A stretch of DNA of 47,135 nt from Exilispira sp. (GCA_012517545.1 JAAYUW010000087.1:1-47135), one strand, 5' to 3'. Counted from the first letter of the stretch, positions 16,644 to 26,171 are shown. Notes: generated by a model from the letters alone, not told the origin. Translations and numbers: made by a program.

Positions 16644-18782
16644 CTAAAAGAAACTAACCTGTGTCATAACACTATAAGATGTTTGCTGTAGATAATTGCC
16701 AGATATATCTGGTATATAAAAAATAGAGTACGAAACATATATCTTAAAACCTTCTGAAACAGTATAACCAAGTATTATCTTCATAGAAAGATTCTCAAAA
16801 AAGTTAACTCCTTCCACAAGAAAATCTGGTTTTACAAGCTCTAAAGTTCCTTCAAATGGAGGTAAAAGCTCATCAGATAATGTAACTCCTGCTGTTAGAA
16901 AATCGTTTGCAAGGGTACTTGTAGTTTGCTGGTAGAAATAGTGAGCCCATGATGCATATCCAGTTATCTTCTTATCAAACAGATCAAACTGCGCCTCAAG
17001 GAACAAACCAGATTTAGCGCCTGAAATTAAGGAAGAAAGAGCTGAAAAATCTAAAGGATTTGTGTTTGTGGTAAAGTATGAAACATAGTCACTTCTTTTT
17101 TTATAGTAGTCTATGCTAAATATTTGAGGAATATACTCACCTGCCAGCATCCTGTATTCTGCGCGATAATTGATAAATAGTATATTTCCTCTAAGTCCGG
17201 CGAAGATACCGTAACCATTGGTTATATAAAATGGATTTTCTGCATCATTAGAGTTCATTACATAGTTAACACTTAGATCTCCGAATCCTATAATTGTCAA
17301 AAAGTTCTGGGTTTGAATAATAGGAAACGTTAAACCTGTGGCTAAAGAACCATAAACAGGCTCAATACTTGTTTCATCATATAAAGGTGTAAGATCACCG
17401 GTAAATTCAAAACCTAAATATAAAGGTACATTTTTAATAAACTGAAAGTAAGGTCTAATACCGACAACTCCTGGTTTTGTAAGCTGATCTATGGCAAGAT
17501 TCAAACCAAAACCTTTAAAAAGAAGGTTCATATTTACACCAAGTCGTCTTACATAAGGGAAATCGTACATATTGGAATAAAGATAAAGGTTCATACCATT
17601 ACCAAGTATAAAATCATCAAACTGGCCAAATTTTAAGAAAAATGGATCATCCGGGTAATTTATTCTGAAATATCTAAAAATTGAGAGAATCTTGCCTGTA
17701 GAATCAAGGACCTCTCCAAAGCTACCCCAGGTTAGATGATAACTTTCATAGTTGTACCAGGATTCTGGATTAAATAGATCATTTCCATAAATTATAGGCA
17801 TATAAAGAGCAAAACCAATCTTCCCAAAATCAAATTCGGCATCTACGGTAAATGTCGACCATACTTGATCATCAATAACTGTCGAGCCAAAATCACCTAT
17901 AAAATTTAAATACTTATCAAGCCATTTTTCAAACTCTGATTTGACCTTTTGTTCAGCTTCCTGCTTTTCCTGTCCGGTCAACTCTGTAGTTTGTGTTTGT
18001 TGCTCCTGATTGGTCTGTTCATTTTGTTGACCTTCTGCTGGAGTTCCATTTTCTTCTTCTGGTGGTTCACTTTCTATATCCTGCATACCGCCTTCTGTTC
18101 CTGTTTGATTGAACTCATCGAGTGCTTCAGAAGTAATATCTGATATAGTTGATAGAACTGAGTTCGCAGCAACACTAACCATCTGACCTGCATTGAGAAA
18201 ATTTGAAGGTATAGCACCCAATGGACCAACAGCAACTTGACCCTTAAAAACAAGTATATCCATCAAGGAACCTGAAGGACCATCTTTTACATTGACTCCA
18301 AAAGATGTGCCTCTAACAGAGGCTACACCATTGTTTGTAATAATCTGGAATGAAGAGTTACCCGTTAATTTTGAAACAAAAGCCATAATCTTGCCTGTAA
18401 AGAGTTTGAATATCCCTTGTTTCTGCTTGGATTGTGAATCAAAATTCCAGGTCTCAATAAGCAAATCTGACCCTGGACCTATTTTAAGAACTGATTTGTC
18501 CTGTAAAAGGATCTCAATAGTGGAATCTTTGCCAGTTTTTATCCTTGTAGGAGCTTTCAACTCCTGGTTAACCTGAGCCTTTGCAAAAACTGGAGCTGCT
18601 GTGGAAGCTGTTTCACCAAAGGCAATCTGAACATCACCAATATATACCTTAACCAGACCTGTTGCCGGTGGTGGTACGGGTTGTTGACTTGCTGCTTGCC
18701 CCGAAACAAAACTATTTGTTGCAAAAAATAAGACGAAAATCAGGCATATAAGGATCGAAATATTTACGCATTTCTTAAACAT
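16644..18782 (-). CDS. FecR-domain protein fused to predicted outer-membrane beta-barrel
   Basis: It starts with a signal peptide (MFKKCVNISILICLIFVLFFATNSFVSG). Residues about 40-215 form a FecR domain (GDVQIAF...RIKTGKDSTIEILL..KSVLKIGPGS, GVASVRGTSFGVNV, VFKGQVAVG). A Gln/Glu/Thr-rich linker (about 225-290) follows, then about 420 residues of alternating aromatic/hydrophobic strands ending in TQVSFF, the C-terminal aromatic expected for an outer-membrane barrel. The barrel part resembles the upstream gene (LGNGMNLYLYSNMYDFPYVRRLG versus LGHGLIMYNYTNMLYFPEIRKLG). FecR domains here are periplasmic scaffold or ligand domains rather than sigma regulators, since no membrane-crossing sigma partner is nearby. 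It is 12 bp after its neighbour with a strong GGAGG. Function unknown. Confidence 0.8.
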   Translation of the reverse strand: MFKKCVNISILICLIFVLFFATNSFVSGQAASQQPVPPPATGLVKVYIGDVQIAFGETASTAAPVFAKAQVNQELKAPTRIKTGKDSTIEILLQDKSVLKIGPGSDLLIETWNFDSQSKQKQGIFKLFTGKIMAFVSKLTGNSSFQIITNNGVASVRGTSFGVNVKDGPSGSLMDILVFKGQVAVGPLGAIPSNFLNAGQMVSVAANSVLSTISDITSEALDEFNQTGTEGGMQDIESEPPEEENGTPAEGQQNEQTNQEQQTQTTELTGQEKQEAEQKVKSEFEKWLDKYLNFIGDFGSTVIDDQVWSTFTVDAEFDFGKIGFALYMPIIYGNDLFNPESWYNYESYHLTWGSFGEVLDSTGKILSIFRYFRINYPDDPFFLKFGQFDDFILGNGMNLYLYSNMYDFPYVRRLGVNMNLLFKGFGLNLAIDQLTKPGVVGIRPYFQFIKNVPLYLGFEFTGDLTPLYDETSIEPVYGSLATGLTFPIIQTQNFLTIIGFGDLSVNYVMNSNDAENPFYITNGYGIFAGLRGNILFINYRAEYRMLAGEYIPQIFSIDYYKKRSDYVSYFTTNTNPLDFSALSSLISGAKSGLFLEAQFDLFDKKITGYASWAHYFYQQTTSTLANDFLTAGVTLSDELLPPFEGTLELVKPDFLVEGVNFFENLSMKIILGYTVSEGFKIYVSYSIFYIPDISGNYLQQTSYSVMTQVSFF

Positions 18783-18794
18783 AATAACCTCCTA

Positions 18795-20051
18795 CTAGAA
18801 ACTTAAACCTGTTTGAAGTTGAGTTGATGCGATAGGATTACCATCTTTATCCCACGTAATCTGGTATACTAACGATACAGAAGAAGTATCCCCAACATTC
18901 AAACTAAGAATAAAAAGTATATATGAATTTAATAGCGCATTTGAAGACCAATTCAACAAATCTCCAAAATTTGTTATACCAGATCTTATAAACATCCCTT
19001 CAAGTGATAAAATCTTAAGAACTGATTTATCCAATTTGAGTGAACCTATAAGAGTAAGCGGGCTACTTGAAAAATCACCACGCATCTCAAAATATAAAGA
19101 AAAGATATCCTGACCTATAAGTAGAGATGCGAAAGTTCTCCAGCCAACAGTAGATATTAAAGAATCTAAATATTGAAACTTTGAGTTTCTAACATCATAG
19201 TTTTCATATAGAATATCAAAATATTGGTTTGTAAATTTATCGCCGAAAAGATCAAGTGCAAGTCCCATATACACCAGCTTAAATAAATAAGCATTTACTC
19301 CTATCTCAGTTCCATTTCCTTTATCTAAAATCATGGCCCAATCAGCATATCCGTACATATAAACAGCATCTGACTGAAGAAAAGGAACTTCAAGATCGAG
19401 ACCAATAATATTTACAGTACTGGATGCTGAATTATCTTCAAGATTCATATCCTGTGCCTTTGTTTCCATAGGATCTGAATCAAGAGCATAGGTGAAACCT
19501 ATTTTAATATTTGATAAAATAGGAATCTGTAAGAAAAGCAAGGGCCTTGAATAAAGTCTAAAAGCCATTATATCTGGATCAAGAAGGTTATCGATAAAAG
19601 ATTCAACACCAAGATATGGAAAGTTGAAGATATTACCGTCTAAATCCAGTTCAAAACCAAGTTTTCGTATTTCTGGAAAGTAAAGCATATTTGTATAATT
19701 ATACATTATAAGACCATGACCAAGAACAACATTTTTAAACATACCTATTTGAGAGTAAAGTGGATCTCCTTTAGTACCATAACGAATGTATAAAATTTTA
19801 TTCATCCAATCGGCAAAACTATCCCAATTGTCTGAAACAATATTAAAATTTTCATCAAACATAAAAAAAATATCAAGTCCTATACCAAATTTACCAAATG
19901 ATAAATCAGGTTTAAGGCTAACTGTCTGATATGTTGTACCGTTATAAACTATAGTTCCCAAACCAAGATTAAAACCAAAATCAAAAGAACTTTGAGCAAA
20001 TACTGGAATAGCTAAAAAAAAGATAAGTGATAAAAGCAACAGCTTTCTCAT
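18795..20051 (-). CDS. Predicted outer-membrane beta-barrel protein
   Basis: The signal peptide MRKLLLLSLIFFLAIPVFAQ ends at a likely signal peptidase I site (VFAQ). About 395 residues of amphipathic strands follow, ending in TQLQTGLSF, a typical C-terminal barrel strand with terminal Phe. There are no cysteines in the mature part and no known enzyme motif. The central portion (LGHGLIMYNYTNMLYFP, DPDIMAFRLYSRP) is related to the barrel of the downstream FecR fusion, so the two are paralogues or partners. GGAGG lies 8 nt before the ATG, and a strong promoter is 65-93 bp upstream. Diderm spirochaete-like bacteria have many lineage-specific barrels of this type. Its transport role, if any, is unknown. 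Confidence 0.75.
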   Translation of the reverse strand: MRKLLLLSLIFFLAIPVFAQSSFDFGFNLGLGTIVYNGTTYQTVSLKPDLSFGKFGIGLDIFFMFDENFNIVSDNWDSFADWMNKILYIRYGTKGDPLYSQIGMFKNVVLGHGLIMYNYTNMLYFPEIRKLGFELDLDGNIFNFPYLGVESFIDNLLDPDIMAFRLYSRPLLFLQIPILSNIKIGFTYALDSDPMETKAQDMNLEDNSASSTVNIIGLDLEVPFLQSDAVYMYGYADWAMILDKGNGTEIGVNAYLFKLVYMGLALDLFGDKFTNQYFDILYENYDVRNSKFQYLDSLISTVGWRTFASLLIGQDIFSLYFEMRGDFSSSPLTLIGSLKLDKSVLKILSLEGMFIRSGITNFGDLLNWSSNALLNSYILFILSLNVGDTSSVSLVYQITWDKDGNPIASTQLQTGLSF

Positions 20052-20115
20052 AATAATCCTCCAGAATAAAAAAAAAATTTAAAAAAATTTAATTAAAAGT
20101 ATGATTGTCAACAAA

Positions 20116-20144
20116 ATTATAGCACTATATTTTCACAAAATCAA
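20116..20144 (-). promoter_or_regulatory. Sigma-70-type promoter for the outer-membrane protein pair
   Basis: On the reverse strand TTGATT (20139-20144) and TATAAT (20116-20121) are separated by 17 bp, and the -10 box is preceded by TGC (extended -10). The expected start lies about 58 nt upstream of the 418-residue barrel gene. Confidence 0.7.
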
Positions 20145-20398
20145 CAATTCGGCTTATTTTTTTAAATAATTTAGCTACTAATTTGTAAATTAAAATAGAA
20201 TGAATGAGAGTTATTGAAAAATGGGAAAAAAGTATCTTTATGATTTATAGCGTTTTTAAAGCAAGATTCCAGTTTAAAATAAAACAACTTAATATATGTG
20301 AAAAAGCACATAAAATGCCTAAAAATGTCCTGAATGGCAAAAAAGTGCAAAAACTAAGCGGAAAATTTAAGAATTCTACCTTTTAAGAGGAAAATCAA

Positions 20399-21412
20399 TC
20401 ATTGGGAAATTGAATTTATGAAACCAGCTATAAGGTTAAGTGGCAAAATGTAATCCACTATAAATATCTCAATCGCTGATTTTGGCATACCATAAACTAC
20501 TGAACTTCTCTCATCCTGAACAACAGTTATGGCTCCATGATCATGAAGTTTCTTTAAACCAGTTGCACCATCGCTCCCCATACCTGTTAAGAGTATTCCA
20601 CAGGTTTTTTCAGCTTCTGAGACAAAAGATTGAAACATAATATCTATACCAGGACTCACTATTTGTTTTGAAGCATCGGTAAGTTCTATATGATCCCCGG
20701 CAAAAATTAAGTTAAAATTTCCTGGAGCAATATAACAATGTCCACTTTTTATCTTTTCACCATTGATAGCTTCTGTTATCCCATTTGAACAGATACTATT
20801 TAACCTTTGAGCAAAAGCTGTAGTATATCTTGCTGGCATATGTTGTGATATGAATATTGTTGTTTTTGAAAGCCTTTTTACATCTCGCATAATTGTTTCA
20901 ATGGCCTTTGTTCCACCTGTTGATGCACCTATTGCAATATAATCTGTAGTTTTGCTTTCTACAGTTTTAACCTGATTTAGAACGACACAATTATTGTAAA
21001 TGTATCTTATTTTTTTCAATAGAGATGTTTTTAAAAGATCAAAACTAGCTTTAAAACTTTGTTCTGTTGGTTTTTCAATAATATCAACAGCACCCTTTTC
21101 AAGGCACTCAAGTATTCCCTCGTTATCCTGCTTTGCGTAAGATGATATCAAAATAACTGGAATATTATACTTCATCTCATTGATTTTTTCTATAACATAT
21201 AAACCATCACCATCTGGCATTTTAAAATCTGTTAGTATTATATCTGGTTTTATTGCAAATATATTTTTTATTAATTCCTGGCCATTTTTATATACGCCAG
21301 AAACAATAAATTCTTCTTCCTCCTCAAAAATATCGACCAGAACTTTTCTGAAAAAATCAAGATCATCAGCTATTGCAACTTTTATTTTATCTAATTTTTT
21401 AAGCTGTTCCAT
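20399..21412 (-). CDS. cheB: Chemotaxis response regulator protein-glutamate methylesterase CheB
   Basis: CheB removes methyl groups from (and deamidates) chemoreceptors when phosphorylated by CheA. The N-terminal receiver domain has AIADDLDFF, the phospho-acceptor Asp in ILTDFKMPDGDG, LISSYA and the conserved Lys in DIIEKPTEQ. A linker leads to the C-terminal esterase (about residues 155-335) with the catalytic triad: Ser in GASTGGTKA, His in SQHMPARYT, Asp in LLTGMGSDGATG. Its 337 residues are normal length. It is separated from cheY by a 272-bp AT-rich gap without a clear promoter, so it may be transcribed with or apart from the cheA-cheY genes. Confidence 0.95.
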   Translation of the reverse strand: MEQLKKLDKIKVAIADDLDFFRKVLVDIFEEEEEFIVSGVYKNGQELIKNIFAIKPDIILTDFKMPDGDGLYVIEKINEMKYNIPVILISSYAKQDNEGILECLEKGAVDIIEKPTEQSFKASFDLLKTSLLKKIRYIYNNCVVLNQVKTVESKTTDYIAIGASTGGTKAIETIMRDVKRLSKTTIFISQHMPARYTTAFAQRLNSICSNGITEAINGEKIKSGHCYIAPGNFNLIFAGDHIELTDASKQIVSPGIDIMFQSFVSEAEKTCGILLTGMGSDGATGLKKLHDHGAITVVQDERSSVVYGMPKSAIEIFIVDYILPLNLIAGFINSISQ

Positions 21413-21684
21413 GTTTTTTAACCTACTTAATTGAGAAGAAAAGAGAATAATAAAAATAAATCACATTCTTTTCTTTAATAAAAATGGATAAATTTTTTTT
21501 GATTAATTTCATGAACTTACATATTCATTCTTTAATATAAGAACCACATATGAGTTAGATGAATAAAAAAAGATTTGAAATAGAAATAAATCAAAATAAT
21601 TCTTCAATAAATTACTATAAAATCAACTATAAAATAATAATTTAAAAAAATATATCTATTATCTAAACTTAAGGCAAATAACTC

Positions 21685-22047
21685 CTACATCAAGGCTTTT
21701 TTAATGGCTGAAATCATTCTCTCTTTTTTAAAAGGTTTGACTATAAAATCCTTTACACCAGCTTTAATGGCTTCAATAATAAGCTGTTGTTGACCCAATG
21801 CGGAGCATATAATAATCTTAGCATTAGGATCAAATTCAAAAATTTTTCTCATCGCTTCAAGGCCATTCATATAAGGCATGGTAATATCCAGAACTATTAT
21901 ATCCGGTCTTAACTCTTTATATTTATTGACAGCTTCTATACCATTTGAGGCTTCACCAATTATTTCAAACCCTTCTTGTTCAAGCATATCTTTTTGCATC
22001 ATTCTCATAAAGGATAGATCATCGGCCAATAATATCTTAACTTTCAT
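21685..22047 (-). CDS. cheY: Chemotaxis response regulator CheY
   Basis: This is a single receiver domain (120 residues from MKVKILLADDLS) with the acidic pair AspAsp at 9-10, phospho-acceptor Asp54 in IIVLDITMPYMNG, Ser in IICSALG and Lys in DFIVKPFKKE. Phospho-CheY binds the flagellar switch. The track start (four residues earlier) uses the G-run of the ribosome site as coding. ATG 22047 with GGGGG 6-7 nt upstream is the better start. It lies 47 bp downstream of cheA, which fits co-transcription. Confidence 0.93.
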   Translation of the reverse strand: MKVKILLADDLSFMRMMQKDMLEQEGFEIIGEASNGIEAVNKYKELRPDIIVLDITMPYMNGLEAMRKIFEFDPNAKIIICSALGQQQLIIEAIKAGVKDFIVKPFKKERMISAIKKALM

Positions 22048-22094
22048 AAATGCCCCCATTGGTTAATAACGTATTACAACAAATTTTGATAAAA

Positions 22095-24443
22095 TCAAGA
22101 TAAATCTAAAATCGAAAGTTCAGTTATTTCAGCGCTTCCATCTTGTTTATCTTTATTATCCTCAGTATTTTCGCTATTTACATTTTCTTTGTTTCCAATT
22201 CTATCATTTTCATTAGAATTTAGATTTTTTTCTGTGAAAGTTTTTTTATTATCTGTTAATACTTCTGGATTCTTGTAGTTTGCAACAATCTCATCATGAA
22301 TTCTGGCAAGATTTGAGTTTTCTTCAATTTTATTCAGAATAGCAGTATTTTTTTTGACAAAATCGTTTACTATCTCTGGAATATCCAGAATCAAAGCAAT
22401 AGAACCATCACCAAGGATAGCAACACCTGATATGCCTTTAATCCTTTTAAAAACATCATCAAGTGATTGAACTACTATATCCTGCTCTCCCACAAGATCA
22501 TCGATAAGAATGCATACTTTTCTTCTATTGTATCTTACTATTACAATGTATACTAGATCTTCTTCCAGTTTAATCTTCTTTCCTTTTCCTACAAGTTCTG
22601 AAAGATACATAACTGAATATACTTCATTTCTATATTGCAAAATATCATAGTTATCCAGTTGTTCTATGCTTGAAAATGGAATCCTATCTGTCTGTTCAAT
22701 ATTAAATATTGGAATAGCATAAAAAGAATCACAGGATTTTACCATAAGGACTTCCAATATTGTTAAAGTCAAAGGCAATATAAGTTTAATAGAAGTCCCA
22801 ATATTCTTTTCCGTGGTCACTTCTATTCTTCCTCTTAACCTGGTAATATGATCTTTTACAACATCAAGGCCAACACCCCTTCCGGATAAAGTTGTAATCT
22901 CATCCTTGGTTGAAAACCCTGGTTTAAAAAGATAATCTATTAGTTCATTCTGACTCAGTGCGTCAACATTAACGTCAGAATATAGTTTTTTGACCTTGCT
23001 TGCTATTTTATCATAATTCAATCCTGCGCCATCATCAGAAACTTCTATAATAATATTTGATCCTTCCTGATATGCTCCAAGTGTTATCTTTCCCCTTGGT
23101 GGTTTTCCTTTTGCTATCCTTTCATTTTTCGATTCTATACCGTGATCTATGGCATTTCTAATAAGGTGCGTGATAGGGTCCTGGATCTCTTCTATAACCT
23201 TTTTATCTATCTCTGTATCTGCACCTAAAATTATAAAATCGACATCTTTGTTTAGTTTTGCAGCTATATCTCTTACGACTCTAGGGAATTTATTAAATAC
23301 AATGCTAACAGGTATCATTCGCAGTTGCATTATAATAGTTTGAAGTTCATCGGAGATTCTAAAAAGCTCCCCTTGAGCTTCTTCCATCTTTTGAATAATG
23401 AAATTGATAGATTCACCACCTCTTAAATACTCAAGGATTTGTTCAAATTTGGCTCTATTTGTTATTATCTCTCCAGCTGATCTTCCAAGAGCATCGAGTT
23501 TTTCGATATCAATTCGTAATGTAGAATTTGAAGATTTTTTAAGAATGTTTAATGATTCATCTGAGTTAACTTTTGAGTTAGATATCGATACTTCAGTTTC
23601 TTCATCTTCCCTGGAATGCTCAATCTGCTTTATTTCAGATATTCTAACAGATTTTATCTCATCAACTTTAAATAGATTGTAAAAATCTTCATTTTTATAA
23701 TCGCCCGTAACTTTTATGATAAATGAAATAGTATCATAATGTGAGTCATCCTGATCTTCTTCTATATCCGGAATAGTTTTAATAACTTCAACCGATGAAC
23801 GAAGATTATTATAGACAAGGTACATCCTTGGGTATTTCATGATGCAATTATCAATAACTTTTACTTCTACAAGCAGGTATGTGGCTTTCTCACTTTCTAT
23901 AAGATGAGTCTCAAAATCCGAAAGGATAAATTGCTGTTTAATATTTGCAAAATCGATCGGTTTCCCAAATGAAATCTCAAGATCATCAAGCAAGAAACTT
24001 TCTTCTTTTTCCTTTTTTTCTTGTTCTGATATTGATGACTTTTTTTCTATTTTACCTCCACCCTGTATAGATAAATAAGCTTGTTTAAGTTTATCAATAA
24101 TATCTGTCTCTGTTATCTCTTCTGATGTCGCAGATATTGAATTTAAAGAATCATTTATAAAATCTATCGCTTTTAAGATAATGTTGATCGTTTCATTGGA
24201 TATTGGTAGTTTCTTTTTTCTGAAATTGTCAAATAAATCTTCAAGAATATGGGAAATTTCCATTATAGTTGAAAAACCTAAAAGACCAGCTTCACTTTTG
24301 AGAGAATGCATTATTCGAAAAAGTTCATTTATAGTTGATTCATTTGTAGGATCTTTTTCAAGATATAGTATAAGTTGATTAGCACTCTCTACAAACTCAA
24401 AAGCTTCTTCAAGAAAGGCTTTTTTGTATTTATCATCCAGCAT
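22095..24443 (-). CDS. cheA: Chemotaxis histidine kinase CheA
   Basis: The domains in order are: P1 HPt with the phosphorylated His in RIMHSLKSEAGLLGF (about residue 46), a CheY/CheB-binding-like region (about 170-280), P3 dimerisation (TLRIDIEKLDALGRSAGEII), P4 ATPase with N box LIRNAIDHGIE, G1 SDDGAGLN, GFSTKDE and G2 GRGVGLDVV, and P5 CheW-like (LTLTILEVLMVK...GEQDIVVQ). A charged 90-residue tail follows P5. I prefer ATG 24443, which has AGGA 8 nt upstream, over the track ATG at 24452. It phosphorylates CheY and CheB from the neighbouring genes. Confidence 0.95.
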   Translation of the reverse strand: MLDDKYKKAFLEEAFEFVESANQLILYLEKDPTNESTINELFRIMHSLKSEAGLLGFSTIMEISHILEDLFDNFRKKKLPISNETINIILKAIDFINDSLNSISATSEEITETDIIDKLKQAYLSIQGGGKIEKKSSISEQEKKEKEESFLLDDLEISFGKPIDFANIKQQFILSDFETHLIESEKATYLLVEVKVIDNCIMKYPRMYLVYNNLRSSVEVIKTIPDIEEDQDDSHYDTISFIIKVTGDYKNEDFYNLFKVDEIKSVRISEIKQIEHSREDEETEVSISNSKVNSDESLNILKKSSNSTLRIDIEKLDALGRSAGEIITNRAKFEQILEYLRGGESINFIIQKMEEAQGELFRISDELQTIIMQLRMIPVSIVFNKFPRVVRDIAAKLNKDVDFIILGADTEIDKKVIEEIQDPITHLIRNAIDHGIESKNERIAKGKPPRGKITLGAYQEGSNIIIEVSDDGAGLNYDKIASKVKKLYSDVNVDALSQNELIDYLFKPGFSTKDEITTLSGRGVGLDVVKDHITRLRGRIEVTTEKNIGTSIKLILPLTLTILEVLMVKSCDSFYAIPIFNIEQTDRIPFSSIEQLDNYDILQYRNEVYSVMYLSELVGKGKKIKLEEDLVYIVIVRYNRRKVCILIDDLVGEQDIVVQSLDDVFKRIKGISGVAILGDGSIALILDIPEIVNDFVKKNTAILNKIEENSNLARIHDEIVANYKNPEVLTDNKKTFTEKNLNSNENDRIGNKENVNSENTEDNKDKQDGSAEITELSILDLS

Positions 24444-24642
24444 TTTGGTCATCCTGAAATTTATTGTAACCTATAATCTTTTCTTTATTTTACCTTAATA
24501 TTTAAATTATAAAACATTTTATTATAATATTCGATTAAAATTTTTTAAATTTTTATCCATTTTTAAATATTATAAAATATTCTTCCAAAATATCCACAAC
24601 TTTTAAAGGATAAAAAAGGGAACAAAACTTAAAAATCGAGCT

Positions 24643-25146
24643 CTACAAAACAATTTGAGTTCCATCGAAGCATTTAACAAACAATGAACCATCTTTCAAA
24701 TTAAAAAATACTGTTCTGCCAAAGGAACCAAGTACATTTTCTGCTTTTATTTTTATATTATTTTCTATTAATAATTTTCGACATATCAGGACATTTTCCT
24801 TACCAATATCGGGAATTATAGAATCCTGTGATGCAAAATAGATTTTTGCTCCACCTACAAGCTTGGCAGTAAGATTAGACATCTTATAACCTTTTATCTT
24901 AAAAAGTTCAATACCTTTAGAAATAGCATAATCTGCATATTTAAAATTATTGGATTTATGATTAATGGCTTTTGGCAGCATAATATGTGAAAGCCAGCCA
25001 AATCCGTCAACTTCTGAGTAAATGGCAATTGCAACACATGAACCAACAATAGTTTTTAATACCTTTGGTGAATAATCATATTTTGCATCACCTATAGAAA
25101 CATAAATGGTATTGGAATAAGCATTTTCTATATCATTTTTATCCAT
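24643..25146 (-). CDS. cheD: Chemoreceptor glutamine deamidase CheD
   Basis: CheD deamidates receptor Gln residues and interacts with CheC-type phosphatases. The 167-residue protein has the catalytic Cys in TIVGSCVAIAI, the His in WLSHIMLPK and the third motif AKLVGGAKIYF, with NVLGSFGRTVFFNL at the C-terminal side. It sits 23 bp after the CheC/CheX-like gene, matching the known functional pairing of CheC and CheD. A 199-bp AT-rich gap separates it from cheA. Confidence 0.93.
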   Translation of the reverse strand: MDKNDIENAYSNTIYVSIGDAKYDYSPKVLKTIVGSCVAIAIYSEVDGFGWLSHIMLPKAINHKSNNFKYADYAISKGIELFKIKGYKMSNLTAKLVGGAKIYFASQDSIIPDIGKENVLICRKLLIENNIKIKAENVLGSFGRTVFFNLKDGSLFVKCFDGTQIVL

Positions 25147-25169
25147 AATAAACTTTAACTATAAAATTT

Positions 25170-25799
25170 TTATTCTGAACCGAGATTTAGATAATTAACA
25201 TACTTTGGAACAAAGAGAAAATATCCTTCTATATTCTCTATTAAAAATTTAGAAATATATATTTCAAGGGAATCATCTGAATTTGTTTGATCTATTACTA
25301 TTTCATTTATAACAGAGTCTCTATAAGAATAAGATATAACTGGTACTGATGTAAATATAGGTTTCTGAATAAAATTTGATATGGCTGAAACAAAAGTCAT
25401 TGCAAAAATTGAAGCAACTGATTCAATGCATGATGATACTTCTGGTAAAAGATATCCTTTTTTTTCTTCAATATTTTCAATATTTTTTTGAGTAAGCAAA
25501 TTATAGAGATTTTTAGCACCAGCATTTGATATTAATATAGCTATTTTACCCTGTATTTCATTTTCTATCTCAAATATCACCGATATTGCAGTATCTTCCT
25601 CATTACCAATCAACATAGGCAGTTCTGTTATATCTATCATTGATTTTACCATATTATTTATAATAATTGGCTGGTTAAACATATCCTGAAGCTTGCCTGC
25701 AATCTCAACAGTAGCGACATCAATAAAATGATCTATCATCTGAGATAATATATCTTCTTTTTCATTATTTTTCTTTTTAAAAAATTTAAAAAATTTCAT
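25170..25799 (-). CDS. CheC/CheX-like chemotaxis protein (possibly inactive phosphatase)
   Basis: Two helical half-repeats are visible: DHFIDVATVEIAGKLQDMF and LLPEVSSCIESVASIFAM. Both sit where CheC, CheX and FliY have the phosphatase motif [D/S]xxxExxN. The Asp/Ser and Glu positions can be matched, but the catalytic Asn is replaced in both (Gly or Ala), so CheY-P phosphatase activity is doubtful. The adjacent cheD supports the CheC family. I choose ATG 25799 (MKFFKFFKKKN) because GGAG lies 7 nt upstream. The track start is a TTG 39 codons earlier without a ribosome site, and those residues would cover the promoter-like sequence. It could instead be a CheX-type adaptor. Confidence 0.7.
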   Translation of the reverse strand: MKFFKFFKKKNNEKEDILSQMIDHFIDVATVEIAGKLQDMFNQPIIINNMVKSMIDITELPMLIGNEEDTAISVIFEIENEIQGKIAILISNAGAKNLYNLLTQKNIENIEEKKGYLLPEVSSCIESVASIFAMTFVSAISNFIQKPIFTSVPVISYSYRDSVINEIVIDQTNSDDSLEIYISKFLIENIEGYFLFVPKYVNYLNLGSE

Positions 25800-26171
25800 G
25801 GTTAAGCTCCAATCTAAGATATTTCCTATTTTTGGTTTATCGGAACTACCTAAGTCTATTAAGTATCTCTTTGAAATGACATCTTGAAGCTCTTTACTAA
25901 ATAAGTTCCTCTGCAACCAACAAAAACATTAAAAGATTAGTTATGATTCATAATTTTACAACAATATATAACAATCTATCGAATAATACATAAATTTGGA
26001 TAGAGTTTGTTACTTTATATAACGCTCTTCCCTGTTTATGCCAGTACAAAGTCTAAAGAGTGATCATTATATCATAAATTTTTGCTTTTCACATATATAA
26101 ATAAGATTTTTCATTTGAAATCTAGTTTTTAAACTTACTGCCAATGCAAAAAACTAAGAGCCTATTCGTAT
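25800..26171. other. Intergenic stretch between cheR and the CheC-like gene
   Basis: This is 372 bp. It carries the sigma-28-like site at 25837-25862 and the ribosome site of the CheC-like gene. An imperfect hairpin (AGATTTTTCA/TGAAATCT, 26104-26123) lies 50 bp after cheR and may be a weak terminator. Nothing else was recognised. Confidence 0.45.
25837..25862 (-). promoter_or_regulatory. Possible sigma-28 (FliA/WhiG) promoter before the CheC-like gene
   Basis: The reverse strand reads TTAATAG, 11-12 nt, TCCGATAA. The -10 matches the sigma-28 consensus GCCGATAA at 7 of 8 positions. The -35 (TAAAGTTT) is poorly matched. It lies about 38-46 nt upstream of the ATG of the CheC-like gene, and a sigma-28 gene is present in the window. 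Confidence 0.4.

Noticed and set aside
20204-20386. 60-codon plus-strand ORF between cheB and the barrel gene
   Set aside because: No ribosome site, no recognisable pattern, and it lies downstream of cheB and upstream of an opposite promoter. AT-rich DNA gives such ORFs by chance.
25800-25916. 39-residue N-terminal extension of the CheC-like protein in the ORF track
   Set aside because: It begins with TTG without a ribosome site and would cover the promoter-like sequence. The ATG at 25799 has a good GGAG.
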